From contig QZLA01000165.1 in NCBI GenBank assembly GCA_004796375.1, forward strand, positions 1 to 59,013: 59,013 nt of DNA, given 5' to 3'. Both the position numbers and the translations under genes were made by a program. Each line of letters opens with the position of its first letter. Position 1 is the stretch's first letter. The notes under the pieces are model-generated. The model was not told the DNA's origin and made no database searches. It worked only from the letters and a program-made list of their open reading frames with translations. The DNA is from Desulfobacteraceae bacterium. Its GTDB lineage: Bacteria > Desulfobacterota > Desulfobacteria > Desulfobacterales > Desulfobacteraceae. Below, piece by piece: positions 7,714 through 15,441 of the stretch.

Positions 7714-9405
7714 CTACAGTCCCAATGCGCCCGGATTCAGGATACCGTTGGGGTCAAAATGGGTTTTCAGGGCCTGAAGGACCGCCATCTGCACCTGCCC
7801 GATGTGCTGTTCCATGAACGGTGCGAACAGGCGGCCGACGCCATGGTGGTGACTCAGGGAACCGCCGTTTTGCTCAATGCGCTGGATGATACCGGTTTGA
7901 AACCGCTTGAACTCGTGGATGTTGGTCATGGGCATGATGATGATAAAGTACAGGTTGGTGCCCTGGGCGTAGAAGTGTGAGGCATGGGTCATGCAGATGA
8001 CGTGTTCATGCTGTTTGATGAAATCCCGGGTGTTGTGATACACATCTAAAAAGCGGTCCCAGGTCACAGCGGTTTCCAGGGTGTCGATGAGGATACCGTA
8101 ATCATTGAGCGCATCCCTCATGTAAGGATCCATGAACCTTGAATGGAACCATTTTTTCATGGGAATCCCGGTCAGGTTCATCCCGCCGTTGTGCTTGCAG
8201 ATTCGTTTGACCTGGGCGCACACCTGTTTGGAGAATGCGCTGGCCCCTTCGGTCTGCCCCATGCACAGGCACATGTTTCCGGCCTGCATCCCCTTGAAGT
8301 TCAATATCCTGGCAAGCAGTCCGCGGTCAAGGCGGTACATTTTGAGCGCCACTTCGGTTTCCTCGGGATCGGAGATCCTGAGGATGGACGGCATGCCAAA
8401 GCGGCCCTGGCTGATCTGCCGGGCGGCACGGGCGGCTGATTCAAAGTCAGGTAGCATGAAGGCAAAGGTCCTGGTGGTGTTTGGGGAGTATTCAAATACC
8501 TTGAAGGTCACCCCCACAAGGATACCGAAACAGCCTTCCGAACCGATCATGATGTCATCGACCCTGGGACCGGTGGCTGTGGACGGATAGGCATGGGTTT
8601 TAAATGTACCCTTGGGCGTCACATACTCCTGGCTGATCACAAGATCGGCGGCATCCCCGTAATAGGACGATGCCTGTCCGGAACCCAGGGTAACCACCCA
8701 GCCGCCCACAGAGGAATACTCAAAACTTTGGGGGAAATGGCCGCCGGTATATCGTTTTTGGGCACCCAGTTTTTCAGGTGCGTTGTTCAGCAGGCCTTCA
8801 TACACCGGCCCTGCCATGCCCGGTTCTACCGTGATGGTCTGATCGGTTTCATTAAACGAGATCATCCGGTTCATGTGGGTACCCATCACCAGGGTAATTC
8901 CGCCATTGGGACACTGCAGCCCCGAGGTGACGGAGGACCCCCCGCCGTGCACATGGATGGGTATTTTTTTTTCATGACACAGATGCAGTATCTGGGCCAC
9001 TTCGTTTTTGTCCCTGGGGTGGATCACAAGATCACAGATCTCATTGACATGTCCCTCCCTGAGATGGAAAATATCCTCCATGGATTTGCCGGATGAATAA
9101 TTAAGTCGGGAGTAGGTATCCACGGCGATATTTTCCGCTCCGGAAATCGAAGAGAACTGATGGATCAATTCCCGGGATAACCCGGGCTTGATATTGTCAG
9201 GCACCATGGCATAACCGGTCTGCTCCGGCGTGTTGAAATGGTTGGTATGCAGATGGAGACGCTCCTTGATAATTTCGAAAAATCCCTGGCTCGGATGTTT
9301 GAATATCCGGGGATCACCCCATTTAAAAATGGATCTGAATGATCCTTTGGGCGGAGGGCTTTCGATCCAGGCCGGCGCTGTGGGTGTTGGGTTTGAAGCG
9401 GTCAT
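7714..9405 (-). CDS. Alkyl-DHAP-synthase-like FAD-dependent enzyme
   Basis: 563 residues of the VAO/PCMH flavoprotein fold. The FAD phosphate loop is HVHGGGSSVTSG, followed by SSVGGWVVTLGSG and IMIGSEGCFG. The C-terminal SLSHHHGVGR (His519-521) is the triple-His signature I know from alkylglycerone-phosphate synthase (AGPS), which swaps the acyl group of acyl-DHAP for a fatty alcohol to make the ether bond. D-lactate or glycolate oxidases of the same fold normally lack this triplet. It is last in a four-gene operon and overlaps the kinase by ATGA. An AGPS-type reaction, forward or reverse, is my favoured role. A generic 2-hydroxyacid oxidase is the alternative. Confidence 0.78.
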   Translation of the reverse strand: MTASNPTPTAPAWIESPPPKGSFRSIFKWGDPRIFKHPSQGFFEIIKERLHLHTNHFNTPEQTGYAMVPDNIKPGLSRELIHQFSSISGAENIAVDTYSRLNYSSGKSMEDIFHLREGHVNEICDLVIHPRDKNEVAQILHLCHEKKIPIHVHGGGSSVTSGLQCPNGGITLVMGTHMNRMISFNETDQTITVEPGMAGPVYEGLLNNAPEKLGAQKRYTGGHFPQSFEYSSVGGWVVTLGSGQASSYYGDAADLVISQEYVTPKGTFKTHAYPSTATGPRVDDIMIGSEGCFGILVGVTFKVFEYSPNTTRTFAFMLPDFESAARAARQISQGRFGMPSILRISDPEETEVALKMYRLDRGLLARILNFKGMQAGNMCLCMGQTEGASAFSKQVCAQVKRICKHNGGMNLTGIPMKKWFHSRFMDPYMRDALNDYGILIDTLETAVTWDRFLDVYHNTRDFIKQHEHVICMTHASHFYAQGTNLYFIIIMPMTNIHEFKRFQTGIIQRIEQNGGSLSHHHGVGRLFAPFMEQHIGQVQMAVLQALKTHFDPNGILNPGALGL

Positions 9406-10955
9406 GTGGACGGATATCCTGTAATGGTTTGAATATGGGTGTACAGCGGGCCCAGTGCCCGGTACATGTTGGAATATACCTTGTCATAAAGAGATCGGTA
9501 GATACGCGAATGGTCAGGATCGGGCTCAAATACGGTCTGCTGGCTGGACATCTGTTCAACCGCCCGGGGAATACCGGAGAATAGACCGACGCCTGCCGCC
9601 GTCAGCATGGCGGCGCCGAGGCCGGAGGTTTCGTGGGTTTTGCCTTTCACCATGGGGATATCGAATATATCAGCGGCAATCTGGCAGATCTCACGGCTTT
9701 GGGATGCACCGCCGGAAACGGCGGCCCGCTTGATACTCAGCCGGCCTTTTTTCTTAATTTTTTCCATGCCCTCATACAGGGCGAATCCCAGTCCCTCAAT
9801 CACAGCACGGTAGACATGATCCCGGGTGTGAATATCCCCGAACCCGATGATGGCGCCTTTGGCATGTGGCAGGTCAAGGCCCGGACTCCAGTAGGGTTGA
9901 ACCATCAGCCCCATGGCACCGGGAGATGTCCGTTCCAGGCAGCGGTTCAGCACCTCTTCGGTGCTGATACCCCGCTGGCGGGCTTCCTGGGCCTCAAGGT
10001 GTGCGAACTCATTCTTAAACCAGGTGATCATCCAGAATCCCCGGAATATCTCCACTTCAGGGTTGTAACACCCGGGAACAGGGGCCGGGTAGGGCGGCAT
10101 ATGGGGGATCGGTTCGAAATATCGGTCACAGGTGGTTTGAACTGTGGCCGTGGTCCCGAAACTGAGGCTGATCATGGTGTCGTCCATCACGCCGGCGCCC
10201 AGGGTTTCACACCCTTTGTCAGAACCGCAGGCAATGACCTCAAGCCCCTCGCAAAGTCCGGTTTGTTCGGCGGCTTTTGCCGTTACTGTACCGATAACGC
10301 CTCCGGGATTGATCAAGCGGGGCAGCTTGTCCGGCTCAACCGGAAACAGAATCCGGGGCAGTTTCATTGGTCCTGCCCAGGCTTGTTTTTTGTAATCAAA
10401 GGGCAGGTGCCCGATCTGTGAGGCTGTGGAGTCGGCAAACACCTGGGTGAGTCTGTGGTTTAGGAAGCCTGAAACCTGCAGGTATTTATGGGTGGTTTTC
10501 CAGAGTTCCGGTTCATTTAACCTCAGCCAGTTGCATTTACCCTGGGCATGGATGTCCATCACTTTTTTGGCAAGGGGAGTAAGTGTCAAGGCACCCTTGA
10601 ACCAGGGCGGTAACAGTGTGCCCGGTTTAAACCGGCGCTGATCCAGCCATAATATGGCATTTCGCAATGGTTTGCCCTGTTTGTCCACATTGATCATGGA
10701 TGCCCGTTGGGTGGTCACCCCGATACCGTATATTTTTTCAAACAGCAGGGGGTGCTGCTCTTTCAAAATCCGGCAGGTCTGGACCAGGCTCTCCCAGTAT
10801 ACTTCCGGGTCCTGTTCAGCCCAGCCGGGTTGGGGGCTTTGATAGGGGGTATAATCTTTGCGGGCAATGGCCAGAAGATCCCCGTCAGTATTGAAGATCA
10901 TGGCCCTGAGGCTTTGGGTGCCGCAGTCAATGCTCAACAGGAGTTTATCCGTCAT
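9402..10955 (-). CDS. FGGY-family carbohydrate/polyol kinase
   Basis: 517 residues with the two actin-like ATPase lobes. The N-terminal LSIDCGTQSLRAMIF binds phosphate; GVTTQRASM and the FGTTATVQT and AVSGGASQSREIC motifs follow. It belongs to the glycerol/xylulose/gluconate kinase family. It is clearly different from the true GlpK at 46422-47918: the GlpK stretch [13 protein letters not shown] is absent. Being sandwiched between a GlpD-like oxidase and an AGPS-like enzyme suggests a glycerol-derived substrate, perhaps an alkylglycerol. The ATG at 10955 overlaps the upstream gene by 11 bases. Confidence 0.85.
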   Translation of the reverse strand: MTDKLLLSIDCGTQSLRAMIFNTDGDLLAIARKDYTPYQSPQPGWAEQDPEVYWESLVQTCRILKEQHPLLFEKIYGIGVTTQRASMINVDKQGKPLRNAILWLDQRRFKPGTLLPPWFKGALTLTPLAKKVMDIHAQGKCNWLRLNEPELWKTTHKYLQVSGFLNHRLTQVFADSTASQIGHLPFDYKKQAWAGPMKLPRILFPVEPDKLPRLINPGGVIGTVTAKAAEQTGLCEGLEVIACGSDKGCETLGAGVMDDTMISLSFGTTATVQTTCDRYFEPIPHMPPYPAPVPGCYNPEVEIFRGFWMITWFKNEFAHLEAQEARQRGISTEEVLNRCLERTSPGAMGLMVQPYWSPGLDLPHAKGAIIGFGDIHTRDHVYRAVIEGLGFALYEGMEKIKKKGRLSIKRAAVSGGASQSREICQIAADIFDIPMVKGKTHETSGLGAAMLTAAGVGLFSGIPRAVEQMSSQQTVFEPDPDHSRIYRSLYDKVYSNMYRALGPLYTHIQTITGYPST

Positions 10956-12516
10956 GGCAGGTCTTCCGTATGACAGGGGTGAAACTTTCAGGTGGGGGTG
11001 CAAAAGATGACTGCCACACATCCAGGTACTGCTTTTTTTCAAATGCCCAGCGCTGTTGATCCCAGGGCAGGCTGTTTTGGCAGACCGATTCGATTTTATC
11101 CAGAAGTCCTGCACCGCCGTTGGGAAGCAAAAGGCCGATCCGGACACGTCTGAGCAGCAGATCCGACAGGGTCCTGACCTGTTCATGACGTGCGGCATAG
11201 GCAAGTTCTGCCCACAGGGTGTGGGTGCCGGGAATGGTTTGTGGACCCGTGATCCGTATTTGGGAGATGAGCGCCTGGGTCCGGGTGCCGTATCGCCCCC
11301 AGGCCCGATGAAGTACCTGGGGATCCAGGCCGGATGGTTCGGGTTTGGGGCTTGGCGGACATGGTTCCTGACCCGGAGGTGCTGCAGCCAGGTAGGGTTT
11401 GGCAAGGCTTAATGTATCTCTGGCCAGCAGATCGAAGGTGGTCAGTTTGCCACCGGTGACCGTGATCATACCGCCATGATTCCAGATGGCATGATCCCTT
11501 GATTCACATGAGGCCTGGCGGTTTCCCCGGCCCAGGACCGGCCGGATTCCGGAAAATGAAGCTATACAGTCTTTCAGGCGGATGCCTGATTCCGGCAGGA
11601 TATGGTGAAGCCCTTCCATCAGATAAGTCGCCTCATCCAGGCTGGCCCGGGGTTCGGTATCCAGATCGGAAATGTGATCAACATCCGTGGTCCCCAGGAC
11701 GGATGCGCCCTGCCATGGAAAGATGAATACCGGTCGATGATCCCTTGGATGGATAAAACTGATCACCCGGTCCAGGGGCAGCAGGCCCGAGGGAAAAACA
11801 AGATGACTTCCCCTCAGCGGCCGGATCCGGTTCTTTTTTCCACCCACGGGCATCAACTCGTTGACATGGGTACCTGTTGCATTGATCACGACCCGGGCAT
11901 GGTTCTCACTGCACCGGCCGGTGCAGGCGTCCAGTGTGAACACGCTGAACTGCTTCCTTCCCTTTTCCACACCCGTGACCTTTGAATAGTTCATTGAACA
12001 GGCACCAAGGTGCCGTCCCTTCTGGATGAGGCGCAGCACCAGCCTTGCGTCATCCACCTGGGCATCCTGGAATCCCAGACCGGATTGGAGCCCTGGCTTT
12101 CGGATACCCGGTGCCATGGCGCTGCAGTCTGCAGTGGTGAACTGATCATAGCCCTTTTTTCCGGCCATCATACTGTAGATGGATAATCCCAGTTTCATGG
12201 TGGACAGCGAGGGCCCCCGGTTCCGGTACACCGGCATAAAGAAATCCAAAGGCGTGACAAGCCCGGGATATCGGTTCAACAGGCGCTGCCGTTCCCTGAC
12301 CGCCGCCCGGGTCAGTAAAAACCTGCCCTGGCTCAGGTAGCGCAGGCCGCCATGAACCATTTTGGATGATTTACCAGAGGTGCCCGAGGCATAATCCCGG
12401 GCTTCAACAAGCAGGGTGCGATATCCCATGCGGGCGGCCCTGGAAAAAATCCCGGCGCCGGTGATGCCGCCGCCGATAATGATGATATCCCAGTATGGGT
12501 TCGAGTTGTTTGACAT
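10945..12516 (-). CDS. FAD-dependent glycerol-3-phosphate dehydrogenase-like protein (GlpD type)
   Basis: 523 residues. The dinucleotide fold begins IIIIGGGITGAGIF (about residues 11-24), followed by the GlpD fingerprint SSKMVHGGLRYL and the ITVTGGKLTTFDL stretch. The C-terminal DAO_C domain (AYAARHEQVRTLSDLLLRR) is typical of GlpD. The family oxidises sn-glycerol-3-phosphate to DHAP at the membrane, passing electrons to quinone. It has neither an iron-sulfur tail nor a GlpB partner, unlike the glpAB pair at 43453-46336. The start ATG overlaps the fadR stop codon, so translation is coupled. In this operon its substrate may be a substituted glycerol phosphate. Confidence 0.87.
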   Translation of the reverse strand: MSNNSNPYWDIIIIGGGITGAGIFSRAARMGYRTLLVEARDYASGTSGKSSKMVHGGLRYLSQGRFLLTRAAVRERQRLLNRYPGLVTPLDFFMPVYRNRGPSLSTMKLGLSIYSMMAGKKGYDQFTTADCSAMAPGIRKPGLQSGLGFQDAQVDDARLVLRLIQKGRHLGACSMNYSKVTGVEKGRKQFSVFTLDACTGRCSENHARVVINATGTHVNELMPVGGKKNRIRPLRGSHLVFPSGLLPLDRVISFIHPRDHRPVFIFPWQGASVLGTTDVDHISDLDTEPRASLDEATYLMEGLHHILPESGIRLKDCIASFSGIRPVLGRGNRQASCESRDHAIWNHGGMITVTGGKLTTFDLLARDTLSLAKPYLAAAPPGQEPCPPSPKPEPSGLDPQVLHRAWGRYGTRTQALISQIRITGPQTIPGTHTLWAELAYAARHEQVRTLSDLLLRRVRIGLLLPNGGAGLLDKIESVCQNSLPWDQQRWAFEKKQYLDVWQSSFAPPPESFTPVIRKTCHDG

Positions 12517-13217
12517 CACGGTTTTTCCATCTTCCTGATCGTATCATGCCAGATCGATACGGCGTCTTCCATGGCTGCCCGCACGCGCTGCCGGATACCC
12601 GGTATATCTTCGGCCAGCAGATGGTCCAGGTCACGGTAATAGGCCAATGAGAATTGACGCGCTTCAGGTGTCTGATAAAAATACTGCCCCAGCTTTTCAT
12701 AAAGCGGGGTAAAATCGTTGAGAATCATATTGAAAACCGGATTGCCCGTGGCGTTCCCCATGATCAGCTGAAGCTCCCAGTCGAAACGTGCAAAGTCGCC
12801 GGGGTCTTCCTGGAGCCGGGTGGCCTGCATCAGGTGCACCCGCATGGACAGGGGGTCATTTTCTGCCGCCAGAACTGCGATTTCAGGCATAAGGGCGATT
12901 CTCACCCCCATGAGGTTGGAGATCATCTCATCGGACAGGTGGTGTCCGTAGCGTGCCATAGCGCGCAGGATTCCCAATCCCCCCTGGGACAGATAATCAT
13001 TGACCCGCGTGGGCTTGCCGTGTCGGATCAGGACCCACCCCTCCTTGGATAGCCGCTGAAGCACCTCTCTGAGTGTCGGGCGGGTTACCCCCAGGGTCTG
13101 GGCCAGGGTTCTTTCCGACGGCAGGTTCGTTCCAATGGGATAGCTGCCGTCCAGAATCGATTCAATCAGTTTTTTCTCTGTAAACTCAGCCGGTTTGAAG
13201 GGGCGGTCAGCAATCAT
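12516..13217 (-). CDS. fadR: FadR-like GntR-family regulator
   Basis: 233 residues. The N-terminal winged helix (GVTRPTLREVLQRL, then GWVLIRHGKPTRVND) follows E. coli FadR closely, including the HGKPT wing. The C-terminal part (ATGNPVFNMILNDF, YYRDLDHLL) follows the FadR acyl-CoA-binding domain rather than the generic FCD domain. E. coli FadR releases DNA when it binds long-chain acyl-CoA. As first gene of the operon, with a FadR-like box on its own promoter, it probably couples the downstream flavoenzyme and kinase genes to fatty acyl-CoA level. Confidence 0.85.
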   Translation of the reverse strand: MIADRPFKPAEFTEKKLIESILDGSYPIGTNLPSERTLAQTLGVTRPTLREVLQRLSKEGWVLIRHGKPTRVNDYLSQGGLGILRAMARYGHHLSDEMISNLMGVRIALMPEIAVLAAENDPLSMRVHLMQATRLQEDPGDFARFDWELQLIMGNATGNPVFNMILNDFTPLYEKLGQYFYQTPEARQFSLAYYRDLDHLLAEDIPGIRQRVRAAMEDAVSIWHDTIRKMEKP

Positions 13218-13244
13218 GGGTCAACTCCTTGTCATTTTTCCATT

Positions 13245-13285
13245 ATCTGGTAAGAGGTCATACCACTTCTGTGAGAATTTGACAA
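13245..13285 (-). promoter_or_regulatory. Promoter of the fadR operon with FadR-like box
   Basis: Minus strand: -35 TTGTCA (13280-13285), a 17-base spacer and -10 TATGAC (13257-13262). Read on the plus strand, 13245-13255 is ATCTGGTAAGA, 10 of 11 matches to the ATCTGGTACGA half of the classic FadR site. The other half is degenerate, although TGGTA (13248-13252) and TACCA (13261-13265) form an inverted pair. The box overlaps the -10 and start region, as expected for autorepression. Confidence 0.55.
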
Positions 13286-13299
13286 GAATAATCTTTGGA

Positions 13300-13312
13300 C
13301 TGGATTTACCAG
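13300..13312. promoter_or_regulatory. Second palindrome in the fadR-AsmA gap
   Basis: CTGGATTTACCAG has 4-bp inverted arms CTGG/CCAG plus partial inner symmetry, and shares the CTGG/CCAG core of FadR sites. It lies upstream of the -35 of the fadR promoter and in the leader region of the AsmA gene, so it could be a second operator or a control site for the divergent gene. Confidence 0.35.
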
Positions 13313-13383
13313 ACTTTGTGATTATGTTAATCTGAACATCATTACAGTCGTCTCATCTAAAAAAAATCCTTGGGAGGTGACCC

Positions 13384-15393
13384 ATGAACAAAGTCCTGAA
13401 GTGGCTGGCTATACTAATGGCCGCGCTGGTGGTTATCGTCATCGCAGCCGTGATGCTCATTCCTCAATTTGTCGATGTGCAGAAATACAAACCCCGGATT
13501 GAACAGGCGGTCTCAGAGCAGACCGGCAGGGAATTCTCACTGGGCGGCGATATTGACCTGTCGCTGTTTCCATGGGTGGGTGTGACGCTTTCAGATCTGC
13601 ATCTTGGAAACCCAAAAGGCTTTTCACAAAAGGATATGGTCTTTGTCAAGAGGTTTGAAGTGCGGGTAAAGGTGATGCCCCTGCTGTCCAAACAGGTCGA
13701 AGTCAAAACCTTTTTACTCGAGGAGCCTGTCATCTATCTTGAGAAGCCTAAAACCGGGAAAGCCAATTGGGAGGATATGGCCGGTCAGAAAAAATCCACC
13801 CAACCCGCTGATCAGAAAGCCGCTCCGGCAAAAGAACCCGGCGGGAAGTCCCAGGGGCTTCCCATCGAATCCCTGGTGGTCGGGAACTTTGCGATCACCA
13901 AAGGGAAGGTGACCTATGTGGATCGCTCCCAGAACGTGACCCATGAGATCAAGGATCTTGAGCTGGCCTTGTCTGATGTGAACCTCGACAGCCCGGTAAA
14001 GATATTGTTCAAGGCCCTGGTCGATGAAAAGCCGGTCAGCCTGGACGGAAAGATCGGCCCCATTGGAAAAGAGCCTGGCAAGGGGCAGTTGAATGTTGAT
14101 ATTTCGTTAAAGGCGCTGGATATCATCAGCTTGGCGGTCAACGGCAGTGTTAATGATCCCGCGGTCAACCCGGAATTTGACCTGGCCCTGACACTGGATG
14201 CTTTTTCACCCAGAAAGATGATGGCGGCATTGGGACAGCCATTTCCGGTAAAGACCACCGATCCCAATGCGCTGGACAAGGTCTCTTTGGCAGCGCAGAT
14301 CAAAGGCAGTCCGTCTGCCGTGTCCGTGAACGGCGGGAAACTGGTCCTGGATGATTCCAACATGGATTTCGACATGACAGCCAAGGCGTTTAGCAAACCG
14401 GATATCGCCTTTAAGCTGTCCCTTGACCAGATGGATCTGGACCGCTATATGCCGCCGCCTTCAGAGAAGAAACCCGGTGTAAAACCTTCTGAAAAGAAAC
14501 CCGGCCCCCCCTCGAAACCCGATTATGAACCGCTACGCAAACTGGTTCTTAACGGGCAGATCAATGCCGGTCAGGTCACTGCCAAAGGGCTTGCTGCCAA
14601 GGATATCCTGCTGAAAATCACTGCAAAAAACGGGATGATCCATATGGATCCCTTCTCCCTGAAGGTGGCTGAGGGTACGCTTAGCAAGACAGCTATCCTG
14701 GATGTGCGGAAAAAAGATCCCAAAGCCCATGTCACCCTGAAGCTGGATGGCGTCCAGGCTGCACCCTTTGTACAGGCACTGGCCAAAAAGGATATCATCG
14801 AGGGGACCATGGCATCGGACCTGAAGCTGGGGTTCACCGGCGACACACCTGCGATGATCAAGAAAACCCTGAAAGGGGGCGGCCATTTGGTGTTTAATGA
14901 CGGTGCTGTCGTGGGTGTAGACCTGACCAACCTGATGAGCAATGTCAAGTCCAAACTCACGGGGCAGCAGGCGGGTGATAAAAGACCCCGGACCGATTTT
15001 GCCGAGTTCAGGGTCCCCTTCAATATCAAAGATGCCATTGTCAGCACCAAGGACACCGCGCTGGTTTCCCCCCTGCTGCGGGTGGCGGCAAAGGGAACGG
15101 CCCACCTGACACAGAATACATTGGATTTCAGGATCACACCCAGGGTGGTGGGCACTCTGAAGGGTCAGGGAGATACCAAAGACCGGACAGGTTTGATGGT
15201 GCCGGTTCTGGTTACCGGTACCTTTGCAGAACCGAAATTCAAACCGGATATGAAGGCCATGATGACGCAGGAACTGCCGGATGCCCAGCAGCTCAAGCAG
15301 GTCCTCGGGGATAAGGACACCCAGAAGCAGGCCATTGAATCGGTGAAAAAGGATGCCAATTCACTGCTCCAGGGGTTGATCCCTTCACAGTAA
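13384..15393 (+). CDS. AsmA-family protein
   Basis: 669 residues. One N-terminal membrane helix (about 5-28) is followed by the AsmA start FVDVQKYKPRIEQAVSEQTGREFSL, then DLSLFPWVGVTLSDLHLGNPKGF. Lysine/proline-rich linkers are at about 135-160 and 360-380, and an AsmA C-terminal region with VNGGKLV-type and GTAHLTQNTLDFRITP strands follows. The family forms long periplasmic bridges thought to help move phospholipid to the outer membrane. GGAGGTGA precedes the ATG. It is divergent from the fadR operon and shares its 166-bp control region, a possible lipid link. Confidence 0.88.
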   Translation: MNKVLKWLAILMAALVVIVIAAVMLIPQFVDVQKYKPRIEQAVSEQTGREFSLGGDIDLSLFPWVGVTLSDLHLGNPKGFSQKDMVFVKRFEVRVKVMPLLSKQVEVKTFLLEEPVIYLEKPKTGKANWEDMAGQKKSTQPADQKAAPAKEPGGKSQGLPIESLVVGNFAITKGKVTYVDRSQNVTHEIKDLELALSDVNLDSPVKILFKALVDEKPVSLDGKIGPIGKEPGKGQLNVDISLKALDIISLAVNGSVNDPAVNPEFDLALTLDAFSPRKMMAALGQPFPVKTTDPNALDKVSLAAQIKGSPSAVSVNGGKLVLDDSNMDFDMTAKAFSKPDIAFKLSLDQMDLDRYMPPPSEKKPGVKPSEKKPGPPSKPDYEPLRKLVLNGQINAGQVTAKGLAAKDILLKITAKNGMIHMDPFSLKVAEGTLSKTAILDVRKKDPKAHVTLKLDGVQAAPFVQALAKKDIIEGTMASDLKLGFTGDTPAMIKKTLKGGGHLVFNDGAVVGVDLTNLMSNVKSKLTGQQAGDKRPRTDFAEFRVPFNIKDAIVSTKDTALVSPLLRVAAKGTAHLTQNTLDFRITPRVVGTLKGQGDTKDRTGLMVPVLVTGTFAEPKFKPDMKAMMTQELPDAQQLKQVLGDKDTQKQAIESVKKDANSLLQGLIPSQ

Positions 15394-15399
15394 TCCAGA

Positions 15400-15437
15400 C
15401 GGCAAGCAGCACGGGCATGCGGCTTGCCGCCGTTTTT
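15400..15437 (+). terminator. Intrinsic terminator of the AsmA gene
   Basis: An 8-bp stem CGGCAAGC (15400-15407) / GCTTGCCG (15422-15429) is followed by CCG and five T, just after the AsmA stop. Confidence 0.7.
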
Positions 15438-15441
15438 CCAT

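Noticed and set aside
7714-9405. D-lactate dehydrogenase/GlcD reading of the flavoenzyme
   Set aside because: Same fold, but the triple-His C-terminal signature and the operon context fit AGPS better; kept as the alternative.
9402-10955. Second glycerol kinase
   Set aside because: It lacks the GlpK substrate loop seen in the gene at 46422-47918, so only the FGGY family is claimed.
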